NCBI GenBank assembly: GCA_963575745.1
Contig: CAUYUJ010018571.1
Coordinates: 559,975 to 623,974 of the forward strand
DNA: 64,000 nt
Reading direction: 5' to 3'
Source: Prorocentrum cordatum
Lineage: Eukaryota; Sar; Dinophyceae; Prorocentrales; Prorocentraceae
The notes beneath the pieces were generated by a model. The model did no database searches. It had not been told where the DNA came from and saw only the letters and a program-made list of their open reading frames with translations. Of the stretch, positions 1 to 9,768 are shown piece after piece. The number at the start of each line of letters is the position of its first letter. Within the stretch, counting starts at the first letter, position 1. Made by a program: the position numbers and the translations under genes.

Positions 1-81
1 GCACCTGGTCTGCCGAAGGGCGACAGCACCGGTCAGGAGAAGGATACTCGCACGACTTCCGCGCAGGAGTTCAGAGTTGTC

Positions 82-1470
82 GTGAGGGAGGTGTTCGAGG
101 AGATGGCTAGCGTCTCCTGGAGAGGATCGTCGTCGAATCGACACGACGGCACGTGGCGACACGACAGCCGGGGCGAGTACAGCTGGAGGGGGCGGGCCGC
201 GTCTGAGGCCGACTGGCGTACCGGTGCTTCGCAGTTTCGGAATGCCGTTGCGATCGAGAAGACAAAGGACGATGAGCGGGATTGAGGTGACCTCTGGTCT
301 CGCGGTCGGCGAAAGGAGCGCGCCCGAGCTGACGGACGCGATCGAGAGGCCGATCGAGATCGGGAGAAGAACGCCGACTGGGACGACACTCGGGTAGTCT
401 GGACCAGCCACGACTGGTCGAGAGGCCACTGGGACTCGGGTGGCCGGTGGTCCAGCGACCGCAAGGGCGACTTCATCAACCCGGAGGCGTGGATGTCGTG
501 GGCCGACTACAGGAAATGGAAGAGAAAGATAAGCCGATGGATGAACGCCATGGACGCGACCATCTCAAAGAGAGCCGACAGAGTGATGCAGCAGCTGCCC
601 GTCGATCTTCAACGAAAGCTCGAGCACATGTCCAACGCGGTGTTGGAGAGCTCGGGTGGCGCGGGCGCGATCCTCGCGCACTTGGACGTTTTATCGGGAT
701 ATCGTCTGGGCGACGAGAGAAGGATGGCAGCGAGAGAGTGGCTCCTTCAGTTCTATCGGCAATCATCGGAATCATTGTGCGACTACACAGCACGCGTGGA
801 CGCGCAGTTCGATAAGCTCGCAGGTCAAGGGTTACTACCTTTACCAGACACATGGGCAACATGTTCTTAGAAGAGGGCGCGGCCCTCGGGCCCCAATTTT
901 TTCATGTCCTTGATCCGCGACGCGGGCGCATGCAGCGCGACCTGCGAGGCCTGCGAGATCTAGATGTGACAAAGAAGGAGACGCTGACTTCCACGAGAGC
1001 AAAAACTACGCTAGAAGTGGAGTCGTTTCAGGACTACACTCCAGGACGCGCGAGAGAGGACAGTCAAGATGTCGAGGGCGGTCTGCTGCAATATGTGGGC
1101 GTGAGGTCGATCAATTCGGAGCACGAGATGACCCCCCTCAGCGCCATCGAGAGCGAGGGCTTTGCATGGGGAAGACGTCCCGGACGTGCTCGCCCAGATC
1201 CAGGGCGAGCGCCGGAAGACGTGGAAGCATAACAGAGAATACAGAGGGCAGCCGATGGTGGATCGCAAGTACTTCCAGAGGCCCCCGCCCGTGCCAGGAA
1301 CCTCCGACGCCAAGCGACAAGTTCGAGACGATGGCAAGCATCGCAGTCAGCGGGGTCTCATTCGCGAGCGCAAGACGCGCCTCGCGACGAGTGAGATCAT
1401 CAAGCGCGCGATGCAGGAAGTGCGCGCAGAAGGGGCACTGGGGCGATGTGCGCCCCAGCCCGCCAGCCCA
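82..1470 (+). pseudogene. gag-like region with zinc knuckle, frameshifted
   Basis: Role: the capsid/nucleocapsid part of the copia polyprotein, which packages element RNA. An open stretch at about 437-870 encodes a helix-rich gag domain (W-x2-Y-x2-W near the start, then LxxLDVLSGxR and an ExLxDYxxR block). After a shift at about 850 the conserved MFLEEGAALG follows in another frame. At 1390-1440 the frames switch again and give RCRKCAQKGHW, a C-x2-C-x4-H zinc knuckle whose last Cys is lost to a one-base shift. The upstream open piece at 82-285 is rich in W, R, S and G like the gag N-terminus of this family. At least three frame changes show it is not functional. The gag match rests on remembered dinoflagellate copia proteins. 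Confidence 0.7.
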
Positions 1471-1800
1471 GAGGCCACGGTCATCGGCGCTCATTTTCCT
1501 GAGTGACGGCGGCCGCGACTGCGGTGCGGCGTTCACCACCTTGGAGGAGACCGAGGGGTGGACCGATCAAGCTCGCGAGCAGGTTCGAGAGCGGCCCAGG
1601 CGCCGATGCCTGGCGCTGTGCGCTCGCCCAGATTGTCGCGGACGGCGCAAGAGACGCGCGGCGGCGCGCGGACACCCTGGCACGCGATTGCATGCAGCAT
1701 CTGACCGAGGCCGAGGTCAGCGCTCCGATCGACCAGAAGTCCGAGGACGTTCCGCAGCAGCCGGTGACCGGGCGGCTGCAGGCACCCACCGGCTGGGGCC

Positions 1801-2260
1801 ATGATCGTCGACGCCGCCGCGGGCCAGGGCCTCGTCGGCGAGCCCGCGATGAAGAAGTGGGAGCTCGATCTTCACGAGGAGGGCCGCCGAGTAGTGAGAG
1901 CACCTCCCAGGCGCGAGCAGGCCCGAGGCATAGGCGGCGCGGTGAAGATTTGGCACAGTGCGCTGGCCCCCACAGGGATCGAGCAGCGCATGGGGGCGTT
2001 AGAGATCGACGTTATGAACGCCGAGATCCATCCGCCGATGCCGATCTCTCTCCAGGACCTTTTGGGGCCCAGCATAGATCTTCCCGCGGGCGCTGTTTAT
2101 TTCAAGGAACTGGCATGCGCGACAAACCTGTTCCTTCTTCCTTCTAGACATAGGTTTGTTTTCGCGAATGAGATGACCCCGCCGGACCACTTGGGGTGCC
2201 CAGAGAGCCTCCTGAAGGAATGCCCTCTGCTGAGCCGGGAGTCGTTTCGGGCTGCCCCGA
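1801..2260 (+). pseudogene. Protease-like domain of the copia polyprotein
   Basis: Position between the zinc knuckle and integrase, plus the sequence, suggest the element's aspartyl protease, which would cut the polyprotein. The frame opens with IVDAAAGQGLVG, which aligns with the retropepsin DT/SGA active-site loop but carries D-A-A. It continues to ARGIGGAV, a glycine-rich stretch in the place of the flap, then a hydrophobic LEIDVMNAEIPP-like segment. It stays open to about 2595, but the last 100 codons are S/P/R-rich and probably not domain. The start at 1801 is only the first ATG; the true frame comes from upstream. The altered active-site triplet and family divergence keep this as an inference. 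Confidence 0.5.
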
Positions 2261-2884
2261 GCGAGAAGTACATGGCGCTCGCCCCCCCCGCTTCCTCAGC
2301 CCCTGCGGAGCCCCGGGCCTCAGTCGAGATGCATGATATTTGTCGCGCCCTGTTCTTCTCTTCTCCTCCTCGGGCGCCCTCTTCCACCGACGCTCTGGAA
2401 ACAGCCCCCGCGTTCCTCGACTCCGAAGACCGCGCGAGAAAGCGAGATGACGACATGAACAACGACGAAATGCCCCGATTCAGAATATTGGGTTCTTCTT
2501 GGCAATGTTTTGAGACGCGTTCATCTGGTTCCCCGAGGTCAGCTATGTTCACCTCGAGGTTTTCAAGACCTCCCACATCCCTTTGCGTTCTATAGGTCCC
2601 TCGAGGTATACCAGGTTGCCGTTGAGATCCTCGAGGTGAGCCGCAGCAGAATGACGAGTGGGACCAGAGCGGTTCCGACGGGATAAGCGAGTTCAAATGG
2701 ACAGGGTATACGGATTCCATCGTGACGTCCGGGTCTCCCGCCGCAGTTCCGGCTCGAGTATCTCGTGGATCGGGCGTGCGCATCTGGCCCCCAGCCGAGC
2801 CGCCATTCGAGGCCCCTCGGAGCTCGAGTCGAGATGGCGCAGAGCTGCTAGATCCACACCGACGGGCAAGACACCCGCGAGTCG

Positions 2885-4083
2885 AGAGCCTTCGACAACT
2901 GGGCGGACATGATCACCTTGACGTCCCTGGCGTCGGGGACCTACTCGAGAGAGTCTCTGCGCTCTCTGGTCAACGACCGTCTGTGGACCAAGCGCGCGCT
3001 CAAGCGCATGAAGCGCCTGAACCTTCGACAGATGCAGCGCCGTCGTCCGATCTCGACCGTTTAACAGGACAGCAACGGACCCGGTCACTGGTGGAAGTGC
3101 ACGAACTGCGGCCTGCGAGCCGGGCACCGCGACAAGAAAAGCCTTCGTATCTTGGCGAAGCGCGAGGAGACCTACGACTATCTGGCACCGCGTCTGAGCG
3201 ATCGCTGGGCAGGTCGCAGATCAGAGACTCCCCAGGTGCATCGGAACATTAGCGCGAGCGGGATGGTCGCTCAGGGAGGGGCGACGAAGTCGGAGGTCGA
3301 GGACGCGGCGATGCGTCCTGTGCTGCCCGAGGAGGTTCCACGAGAGGCTCGGGCGGCGCATCCGCTGGCGGCGAGGCGTCGCTCCACCGAGGCGGGCTCC
3401 TCGACTGCGATCAGTCAGGCGCAGGAGCTGAGGGGGCCCAGGAGCAGCCGCGCGACATCGCGCTGCAGCAGGGGGGCAACATGGCCCAGATGCAACGCAT
3501 GATGGAGCAGCAGGGCCAGACCCTGCAGCGCCTTGCGGCGGGGGCCTCGAGCGCCTCAAGCGCGTCGACGGCCGCCCCGGGGTCGTCCGCTGCGCCGGGG
3601 CCCCCGCCGCGGGAGGTGGTCCAGACGCTGCCGGGCCCGGGCGTGCATGAGGGATTTCTGAGCCAGGAAAGTTGATTATTTTCCAGAGCCTGCCGGGAGA
3701 AACAAAGGAGTCTCTCGTCAGCAGAGCCAAGACCGCGCCAGATGAACACACCTTTGCTGTCCTCTCCCCTTCGGTAAAGCTTCTTCAGAGGCTAGAGAGC
3801 AACGAAGCGGTCATGGCTCTGCAGGCGATTTTTGCCGGCACTGTCCAAGATAATGAACGCTGCACGCTATTCCAGCAACCTCAATGGCCTCAGCTTATGG
3901 AGGAGAGTGTCTTGGACGACAACGACAAGGAATCTCATGGTTAAAGCCACCCCCACCAGCGAACCCCGGACCCGAGGACGACCAAAGACCCCAGACAGGA
4001 AAAGCATGGACCCCGAAGGATTCACATAACTATATTATCCAGAGAGGGCGGGGCCGCGTCTTCGCAAGCATGGAGTCACCCAT
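2885..4083 (+). pseudogene. Copia polyprotein region with paired cysteines, unknown role
   Basis: One frame runs from 2885 through a single stop at 3062-3064 to about 3400. It first gives a basic helix-like segment (RESLRSLVNDRLWTKRALKR), then a WWKCTNCGLRAGHRDKKSL block with C-x2-C and a nearby H. Then follows KREETYDYLAPRLSDRW. The Cys-pair may be half of a zinc site; a second pair is not seen. Next (3481-3675) comes a Gln/Met then Ala/Ser/Pro-rich linker, and at 3672-3944 a short acidic, helix-like stretch. It lies between the protease-like and methyltransferase-like domains in the same orientation, so it is read as part of the same polyprotein. No function can be assigned. Confidence 0.45.
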
Positions 4084-4530
4084 TTGGTGAGTTGGGATCT
4101 CGAGACGGGTTGGGACTTCCGCCTGAAGGCTCATCATTTAAGCGCTTTGAGCTGGATAGACCAGCACGAGGCATGGATGGTCATGGTGGAGCCATCGTGC
4201 AAGGCCTTCTGCAGGATCTTGGGCATCGGTCGAGAAAACGTGGATGCCGCGACGGCTCTTCGCACCCGTCTGGAAGGTCTAATGTTCCTGAGGTTTGCCG
4301 TGGAGGTGGCGATGAGACAGGTATCAGCCGGGCGCACGTGCATCCGAGAGTATCCGCGCACGTCTCGATCTTGGCACACCCGAGCCCTGCAAGGGCTCAT
4401 GATGGTCGATGGATTGTCCCACGCCTTCATCGATCAGTGTCGCTTCGGCCTTCAGGCTTCCGCGTCGGATTTTTTCCCGAAAACCGACAGGGTTGTTGAC
4501 TGGCTGCCTCGAGGTGTGGAAGACCTCAGG
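4084..4530 (+). pseudogene. Methyltransferase-like accessory domain of the copia element
   Basis: About 145 codons in one frame: a GWDFRL start, then WMVMVEPSCKAFCRIL, a helical block (LEGLMFLRFAVEVAMRQVSAGRTCIREYPR) and DQCRFGL. From memory, dinoflagellate copia elements carry a domain here with a G-S-P-P-C-T-A-F core and a later HEHP motif. Those resemble the Pro-Cys loop of cytosine-C5 methyltransferases. In this copy the core is degenerate (EPSCKAF) and HEHP is REYP, so enzymatic activity is unlikely. The frame continues to 4830, but that part is R/P-rich with no recognisable domain. The interval 4530-5160 holds only low-complexity linker codons. The link to real methyltransferases is inferred from short motifs. 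Confidence 0.5.
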
Positions 4531-5166
4531 GTTTCGAGTGCCAGGGAGGGCGCGCGCGCCCTCCCCTGGAAGGGAGGCAGAAGACTTCGGCGGCCCAGGT
4601 GCGCCCCCCGAAGTTGGCAGAGAGACTGGCTCTGTCCGTCGCTCGGAGTGTTCGGTCGGCTCGACTGGGCACCGGCGTCCTTCTGGCAGAGATCGCCTGT
4701 GTTCCCGCTCTCTCGTTTCATCCCCGCCCGCGCGAGGCCTCCGGAGACGGGCGGGGTCGTCCAGCATCAGCCGCCGCCGCGTCTGTCGTCGCGTCGGCCG
4801 GCCCGAGAGGGTTTGTCTGTTGTCTCATGAGGCTGGGTCAGAGGCGTTTCCGGACATCCGCCCCCCCCCCCGGTCTTGAGCAGCGCAGCGACGTGTCACC
4901 GCCCTCTTCGTCCGAGATGTTTGAGGGGGCCCCCAGGATCTGAAGACGAAGGGTCAGATTTGATGACCGCTGACGCGGAGGCGATGCAGCGCGCCCCGGG
5001 GCCCGCCGTTCAGGCCCCTCCTTTCCTGTGGAGGAGGGCACTTAGGACATGGATGAGGATGGAGTTGAGGAGCCGATGGGGGGGGGGAAGGAGAGCCAGC
5101 TGCGGGGGGCGACGTGGAAGTAGACCTCGACCGAGAAGAAGGGCCAGAGTCTGCCCCCCTTCCCCC

Positions 5167-5825
5167 ATGGACATCACGGCCCGCGCGAAGGCTCTTATTC
5201 AGAAACTGCACATCAATCTAGGACATCCTCCGGCCGAGCGGTTTATTAAAGTCTTGAGAACGGCTCAGAGCAAGCCGGAGATCCTGGAACACGTGGGACA
5301 TTTTTTTCGTTGCGATGCATGTGATGCGCACCGGAGACCTCCAGAGCGACGCCGAGTGGCCATGCCCCGGACCTTTCAGTTTAACAGATTTCTCAGGATA
5401 GATTTATGTATATATATAAACATTTATATATGTTCTTTGTGACGATACAGAACCAGCAAGGCCCGTTCTTGAACGTGGTGTGCCACGGCGCAAATTTCCA
5501 GGTCGTCTCCAGGTACGACGGAGGGGCCAAGGCTTGCTGGGGCGCGTTCATGTCTTTCTGGATTCGATACTTCGGCCTTCCGGAAATGATAATATGCGAT
5601 GGCGGTCCCGAGTTCCAAGCTGAGGTCGAACGAGGTGCCGAACATCATGGCGTCCGACAAGGCGTGGTGCATTGCGACAGCCCCTGGGAAAACGGACGCG
5701 CAGAGCGTCACGGAGGGTGGGTCAAAGAGCTGCTCCTCAAAGGCATGGAAGACCAGGTCGTGGCGTCTGTCCAGGCTTTGGAGCTGTTAATGCATGGCGT
5801 TGACAGCTCTAAGAATAGGTTGTAA
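5167..5825 (+). pseudogene. Integrase: HHCC zinc finger and DDE catalytic core
   Basis: This is the integrase of the copia element, which inserts its cDNA into the chromosome. The N-terminal finger is visible as KLHINLGHP (first His), HVGHFF (second His) and CDACDAH (the Cys pair). The core has its first Asp in RIDL at 5401-5403, the second in CDGGPEF at 5598-5600, and the Glu in GRAERH at 5703-5705, with 34 residues between the last two. All catalytic residues survive. The frame is broken between the first Asp and the rest by an AT-rich palindromic insertion (5403-5433), and again near 5825-5850 where a stop and a shift precede the C-terminal domain. One of the clearest protein identifications in the window. 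Confidence 0.88.
5403..5433 (+). repeat. AT-rich palindromic insertion in the integrase
   Basis: Right after the first catalytic Asp the GC-rich coding sequence is interrupted by about 28 bp of TA-rich DNA. It holds the inverted arms ATATATAAA and TTTATATAT with a 2-nt centre. The integrase reading frame is +1 before it and resumes in another frame after it. It looks like a small insertion rather than normal coding sequence. Confidence 0.6.
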
Positions 5826-5827
5826 CA

Positions 5828-6355
5828 CCGTGGTGGATTCACGCAATCCAGCTGGTGCTAGGAGAGAATCCCCGCATGCCGAACGACGTCCTCTCGGACG
5901 ATGCGACGTCTACCGTGGGCTCCTCAGACCTTCTGGAAACGTTTTGGGACTGCGACGCGGCCGCGGCCGACTTTGCCCGAGAGGCGGCCATCTAGGAGCA
6001 CGCCAGAAGGGAGCTCTTTCGAGTCCCCAGCCGTCAGCGGGCCCAGGGGGCCAATCGGAGGCGCCAGCACGAGGATCGAAAGTTCGCTCCAGGTCAATGG
6101 GTCTACGTTTGGTGGCGAGCCGCCAAGTCAGGGCGCAAGAGCCTGGCTCTTCAGCGCGACAGGTGGGTTGGCCCAGGCATAGTCGTCCTCCAGGCTCAGA
6201 ACAGTGTTTGGGTCGCCATGCGATCGCGTCTCTGGGAGTGCCCCTCGGAACAAGTCAGGGAAGCCACGTCCGCGGAACCCCGCGGCGCCAAGATTCTTTT
6301 TGGCCCCGCCAATGGGGAGCTGACCAGGGGGGCCCAGAGCGGACGCCATCAAGCC
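5828..6355 (+). pseudogene. Integrase C-terminal (SH3-like) domain
   Basis: Continuation of the copia integrase in a second frame. It opens with QLVLGENPRMPNDVLSDD, the target-proximal motif normally following the core. It then reads through one stop at 5993-5995 into HARRELFR and the strongly conserved block FAPGQWVYVWWR, RWVGPGIVVLQ and VWVAMRSRLWECPSEQVR. In related elements this block is a beta-rich SH3-like DNA-binding fold. The frame stays open to about 6349. It has no ATG, so a start-codon-based gene caller would miss it. Only the single stop and the upstream frameshift break this part; the residue pattern is otherwise well kept. Confidence 0.8.
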
Positions 6356-6729
6356 TGTGTGGATGTTAGTAGCTAAGGGCGCCCCCCCCCCCCCCCCCCC
6401 GAAGAGGCACGAAGCTCTCCTCCGAGCCGAGAACGAGAGGGCGCTGGCGGACTTGTTCCGATGCCACCTCCCTCCCGCGACGACGCCCGCGCAGGAGATA
6501 CGGGAGCCGCATGCGGATGCTTCGTCTGGAGGGGCAGGTGCACCATCCCGAGAGATAGGCCCCCTTTCCAGAGGTAGAAGTTCGTCTCCCAGGGCCGCGG
6601 CGGCCCAGCGACAAGCTGAATCGGCAGGAGGTGAGGGGGGTCCTCTGCGAGCCTCCCCCCTGGGACCCTAGACGGCGGCGCCTAGTGGCGACGCCTCCTC
6701 GACTGGGAGGGCGATGTCCCGCGGCGTCT
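6356..6729 (+). other. Integrase-RT linker of the copia element
   Basis: Low-complexity coding-like sequence (a 17-C run at 6383-6400, then P/A/R/S-rich codons). It links the integrase C-terminus to the RT and contains no recognisable domain. Confidence 0.5.
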
Positions 6730-7315
6730 CGGGGGGGGATTCCGGCGCCCCGAATCGCCCCGAGCCGGGTGGCACCCTAGCCGCCGATTCAGCCTCTCAG
6801 CCTGTCGGGGACGTCCAACCCTCCGAGGAAGGCGACGCCCGTATGCGCCCAGTGTCTCGCGATCCTCGCGCGCTGCCGGATTCGGCCTCCAGAGCTGCGC
6901 GTCGGAACCAACTGTCGGACCTGGGCCCGATGGCCCGGGGGCTGCCTGCGAGGGGGGGGGATTTTGGAGGGGCCCCGTGCGGTCGCGCGAGACAGCAGGT
7001 CGGCGAGCTGGAACCCCGGACTCGGGGGGGGATTCCGGCGCCCCGAATCGCCCCGAGCCGGGTGGGGCCCCAGCCGCCGATGCAGCCTCTCAGCCTGTCG
7101 GGGACGTCCAACCCTCCGAGGAAGGCGACGCCTGCATGCACCAGTGTCTCGCGATCCTCGCGCGCTGCCGGATTCGGCCTCCAGAGCTGCGCGTCGGAAC
7201 CAACTGTCGGACCTGGGTCCGATGGCCCGGGGGCTGCCTGCGAGGGGGGGGGATTTTGGAGGGGCCCCGCGCGGTCGCGCGAGACAGCAGGTCGGCGAGC
7301 TGGAACCCCGGGGCC
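6730..7315 (+). repeat. 293-bp direct tandem duplication
   Basis: Two adjacent copies (about 6730-7022 and 7023-7315) start at a G run followed by ATTCCGGCGCCCCGAATCGC and end at GGCGAGCTGGAACCCCGG. The spacing is exactly 293 bp at both ends, so there are no net indels between copies. Differences are few substitutions (for example GGCACCCTAG versus GGGGCCCCAG). Since 293 is not a multiple of three, the duplication shifts the reading frame between integrase and RT. It lies in the linker, outside conserved domains. Confidence 0.95.
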
Positions 7316-8190
7316 GCGAAGGCGCGACGGCATCTGGAGGCCCTGAGGCCCAGCGTGACAGGTCGAGATCTCCAGAGAGGAATGGAAACCAGGTTCTCCT
7401 GGCCGACCCCGACCCGGGCGTCCCCGACGCCCTGGCCCTGCTTCTGCATGAGGAGGAGAAGGAGAACGAGCAGGACGTGTTCGAGACGTTCTCCGAGTCC
7501 ATGAATGAACGCTTGTCTTTCTGCGGTTGGAGTGGTGGCTGGCGGCCCTATTTGAACGGGAACACAGACTCCTTTGTGGATATTCGGCCAGGTCAGTCGG
7601 GCCATAGTCTGTCCTTAGCCGCCGCGAAGGGCCAGGAGGTCCAGAAGAGAAAGCTCTCCCCGGAGGAGAATACCGAGTTCGATATTTCGGATCAGACGGA
7701 ATGGTCGAACATCATGGGATCTGGGGCCGTTCGGGTACATCATCTTGCAGTTGCTCACATTATTCGTCGAGACCTTCCGAGTAGAAGTGCATCGCGTGAA
7801 ATGGCGCGGCGGTGGAAGCCGCAGGAATGCACGTGGGCTAGTCCAAAAGCAAAAGGCAGGCGGTGCGCACGGGGCCGCGAAGATGCGGGCGCGACGGAAC
7901 TGAAGGTATACGCCTCCGCTCCCCAGATGGAGCCACTTATGCCATTCTTAGTCGTGTCTCTCATGTACGGCCTCAAGCTGCTCATGGGGGACCTCAAGAA
8001 AGCGTTCTGCCAAAGGGGCGAGTTGAAGCGTGAGTCAGGCCGCGTCTTCGTTGAACCCTGTGGAGGTCCGAATTTGGAACCAGGCGCTATTATAGCACTC
8101 GTGGCACCAGTATACGGACTAGACGATGCGCCACTAGCGCTTCATCGCACCGCTGCTGACTTCCAGAAGATAGGTTTTTCGCACAAGTAG
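7316..8190 (+). pseudogene. Reverse transcriptase (RVT_2-type), N-terminal part
   Basis: Copia-type RT that would copy element RNA into DNA. The frame carries KLSPEENTEFDISDQTEW, then RRWKPQE and GRRCARGREDAG, the usual lead-in. Next comes LLMGDLKKAFCQ with the first catalytic Asp at 7990-7992. It continues with RESGRVFVEPCGGP, LEPGAIIALVAPVYGLDDAPLALHRT and ends at GFSHK with a stop at 8190. These blocks match the palm and fingers of the copia RT closely. The second catalytic pair is downstream in another frame. Upstream of 7600 the frame is acidic linker. Confidence 0.88.
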
Positions 8191-8800
8191 GATGGAACCA
8201 GGTTGGTTCTACTAGGATAGAGGCCCCAACGGCGACCTCACGGGGCAGGTGTTGGTCGAAATTGACGACTGGGCCACAACCGTGCATCCGCCCATGTCGA
8301 GAGGCGCCCCCAGTCATTTCAAGAACGATTTCAGTTTAGCGGCACAAGGCCATAGATGAGAAGGGGGTAGAATACATCGGCAGGAGATTGTGCCTCTTGA
8401 AGGATCGAGTGTTAGTTGATTAAGAAAGGACATTCTCGAACCCCAGGCGAAGATAGACTTGCCTCGGAACAGAAGGGGGAATCAGAGCGCTCCCATGTTG
8501 GCCCCGGAGCGAGCGCAGTTCAGGTCTCTTATTTATCGGTTGTCTTGGGTGGGGGAGGGGACAGGGCAGAAGTGGCAGGCGCCGCCTCGATGTTGGCATC
8601 CTCCGTCAATGACCCCACCGTCGGAGACTTGTTGCAGGCCAACAAAGCTGTAGATCACCTCCGGAATATTGCCAGCATTCCCATCACGATTTGGAAGTTC
8701 TGTCGGGGGACCATGATTTTCGGTACTAGCAGTGAATGTGAATGGGCTAGGAGGGGGCCGTCCCGATCGGGTTTAGCAGGCCCGGCAAGTTCCGGCAGTA
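8191..8800 (+). pseudogene. Reverse transcriptase, C-terminal part with catalytic DD
   Basis: In a new frame after the stop at 8190, GQVLVEIDDW gives the RT active-site doublet at 8264-8269 (family usual: V-D-D after a hydrophobic strand). Downstream, in shifting frames, come EYIGRRLCLLKDRVLVD (ending in a stop near 8420), APMLAPERAQFRSLIYRLSWV and AASMLASSVNDPTVGDLLQANKAV with LRNIASIPI. These are the usual copia RT connection motifs before RNase H. Several stops and at least two shifts separate them, so this half is more damaged than the first. Confidence 0.8.
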
Positions 8801-8806
8801 GATCGT

Positions 8807-8808
<2 letters not shown>

Positions 8809-8840
<32 letters not shown>
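8809..8840 (+). repeat. CT microsatellite
   Basis: A (CT)n run interrupting the copia connection region just before RNase H, followed by TTTCTCGAGCGG. It is a later expansion within the element. Confidence 0.9.
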
Positions 8841-8843
<3 letters not shown>

Positions 8844-8882
8844 AGCGGCAGCCTTGCTCGAGTCACTCCTCTGACCTGGAGG

Positions 8883-9491
8883 TCGCCCAAGGTCATGCGC
8901 CAAGTTCCCTCGAATCTCGGGGGGGAGGTGCTCGCCCTCAACAGCGCCCTGGGAGAAGCAGAGGAGTTGCAGATGTTGTATCTAGATATTACCGTGGGTT
9001 GTCTGCTGTCCGAATCGTGGAGAGATCATGCGGGGCCGTTCACAGCTGTGCTTCGCCGAAATAGTAAGCTGAACTGCGACCTTCTGTCCAGCCTGAGCAT
9101 CGTCGACGCAAAAGGGATATGCGATACCCTGGACAAGGAGACGACATGCTCCAAGGCAAGTCGTCGGATCGCAGTTGATTTGTCTGCGGTGAGAGAAGTG
9201 ATGAGGAGGTTGGGCAGCAGCGTCAGATCGGTGCCACATCCAGCGATGCCAGTGGGTGTGATGGCTCACCCGGACGCCTCTAAGGGAAATGCGGCACAGT
9301 TCAGGATGCTTAAGTCAGGGACCCTCAGATTGATGTCGGGGGCAATGTCCTTCTCCGAACGCAAAGCGTGTCCTGCAGCTCGAAGTCGCTCCCGTGCATC
9401 GTCCCAGAAGTACTTAGACCGTACCCAACAGGACTCAGAATACCCCCGACCCGAGGTGTTCCAGCAACGATCAATCCCGACGACAACCTAA
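8883..9491 (+). pseudogene. RNase H domain of the copia element
   Basis: This is the longest undisturbed domain of the element. It would degrade the RNA strand during cDNA synthesis. The open frame (first ATG at 8895, 198 codons) shows GGEVLALNSALGEAE, with the Glu that usually follows the substrate loop. It then shows LLSSLSIVDAKGICDTLDKE with the catalytic-type Asp, CSKASRRIAVDLSAVREVM, VPHPAMPVGVMAHPDASKGN and FRMLKSGTLRL. Spacing agrees with copia RNase H. The usual T-K after the PVDAM-type motif is replaced by AHP, and the N-terminal strand is cut by the CT repeat. The last 60 codons (after 9310) look like tail without a domain. Confidence 0.82.
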
Positions 9492-9677
9492 TACCCTTTC
9501 CCCATCCACTCGACGCACCTTCGTTGTCGTTCTCTCGTCCGTTTCTTTCTTTCCTTGTTCTGCCCCCTTCCCTTTCCCCTCTTCGTTCCTGAGCTCGTTC
9601 TTTCTATTTTCTCTTCTTCGTCTACTTGAAGAGATAGGGAGTCCCACTGTCGTGTTTCCAAGACCACCCTCATCCGT

Positions 9678-9678
<1 letters not shown>
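9492..9678 (+). other. Pyrimidine-rich segment after the copia element
   Basis: T/C-rich sequence (CTTTCCCC, TCTTCTTCG). It may belong to the 3' untranslated end of the element. No terminal repeat partner is visible. Confidence 0.4.
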
Positions 9679-9719
<41 letters not shown>

Positions 9720-9721
9720 GA

Positions 9722-9756
<35 letters not shown>

Positions 9757-9768
9757 AGCGAGAGAGAT
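9679..9768 (+). repeat. GA microsatellite
   Basis: Interrupted (GA)n tract of about 90 bp with CAGAGA and CGAGAGAAAG interruptions. Confidence 0.95.

Larger units (their letters stand above)
1..9500 (+). mobile_element. Decayed Ty1/copia-type retrotransposon (dinoflagellate type)
   Basis: The protein pieces run in copia order on one strand: gag with zinc knuckle, protease-like domain, a Cys-pair region, a methyltransferase-like domain, integrase (HHCC finger, DDE core, C-terminal domain), reverse transcriptase and RNase H. Integrase before RT is diagnostic of Ty1/copia. Pieces lie in different frames with stops between them, so the copy is dead. The left end is cut by the window start. No long terminal repeat pair is visible inside the window; the right limit is set only by the end of the RNase H frame near 9490. 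Family assignment is firm for integrase, RT and RNase H, and inferred for the rest. Confidence 0.85.
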
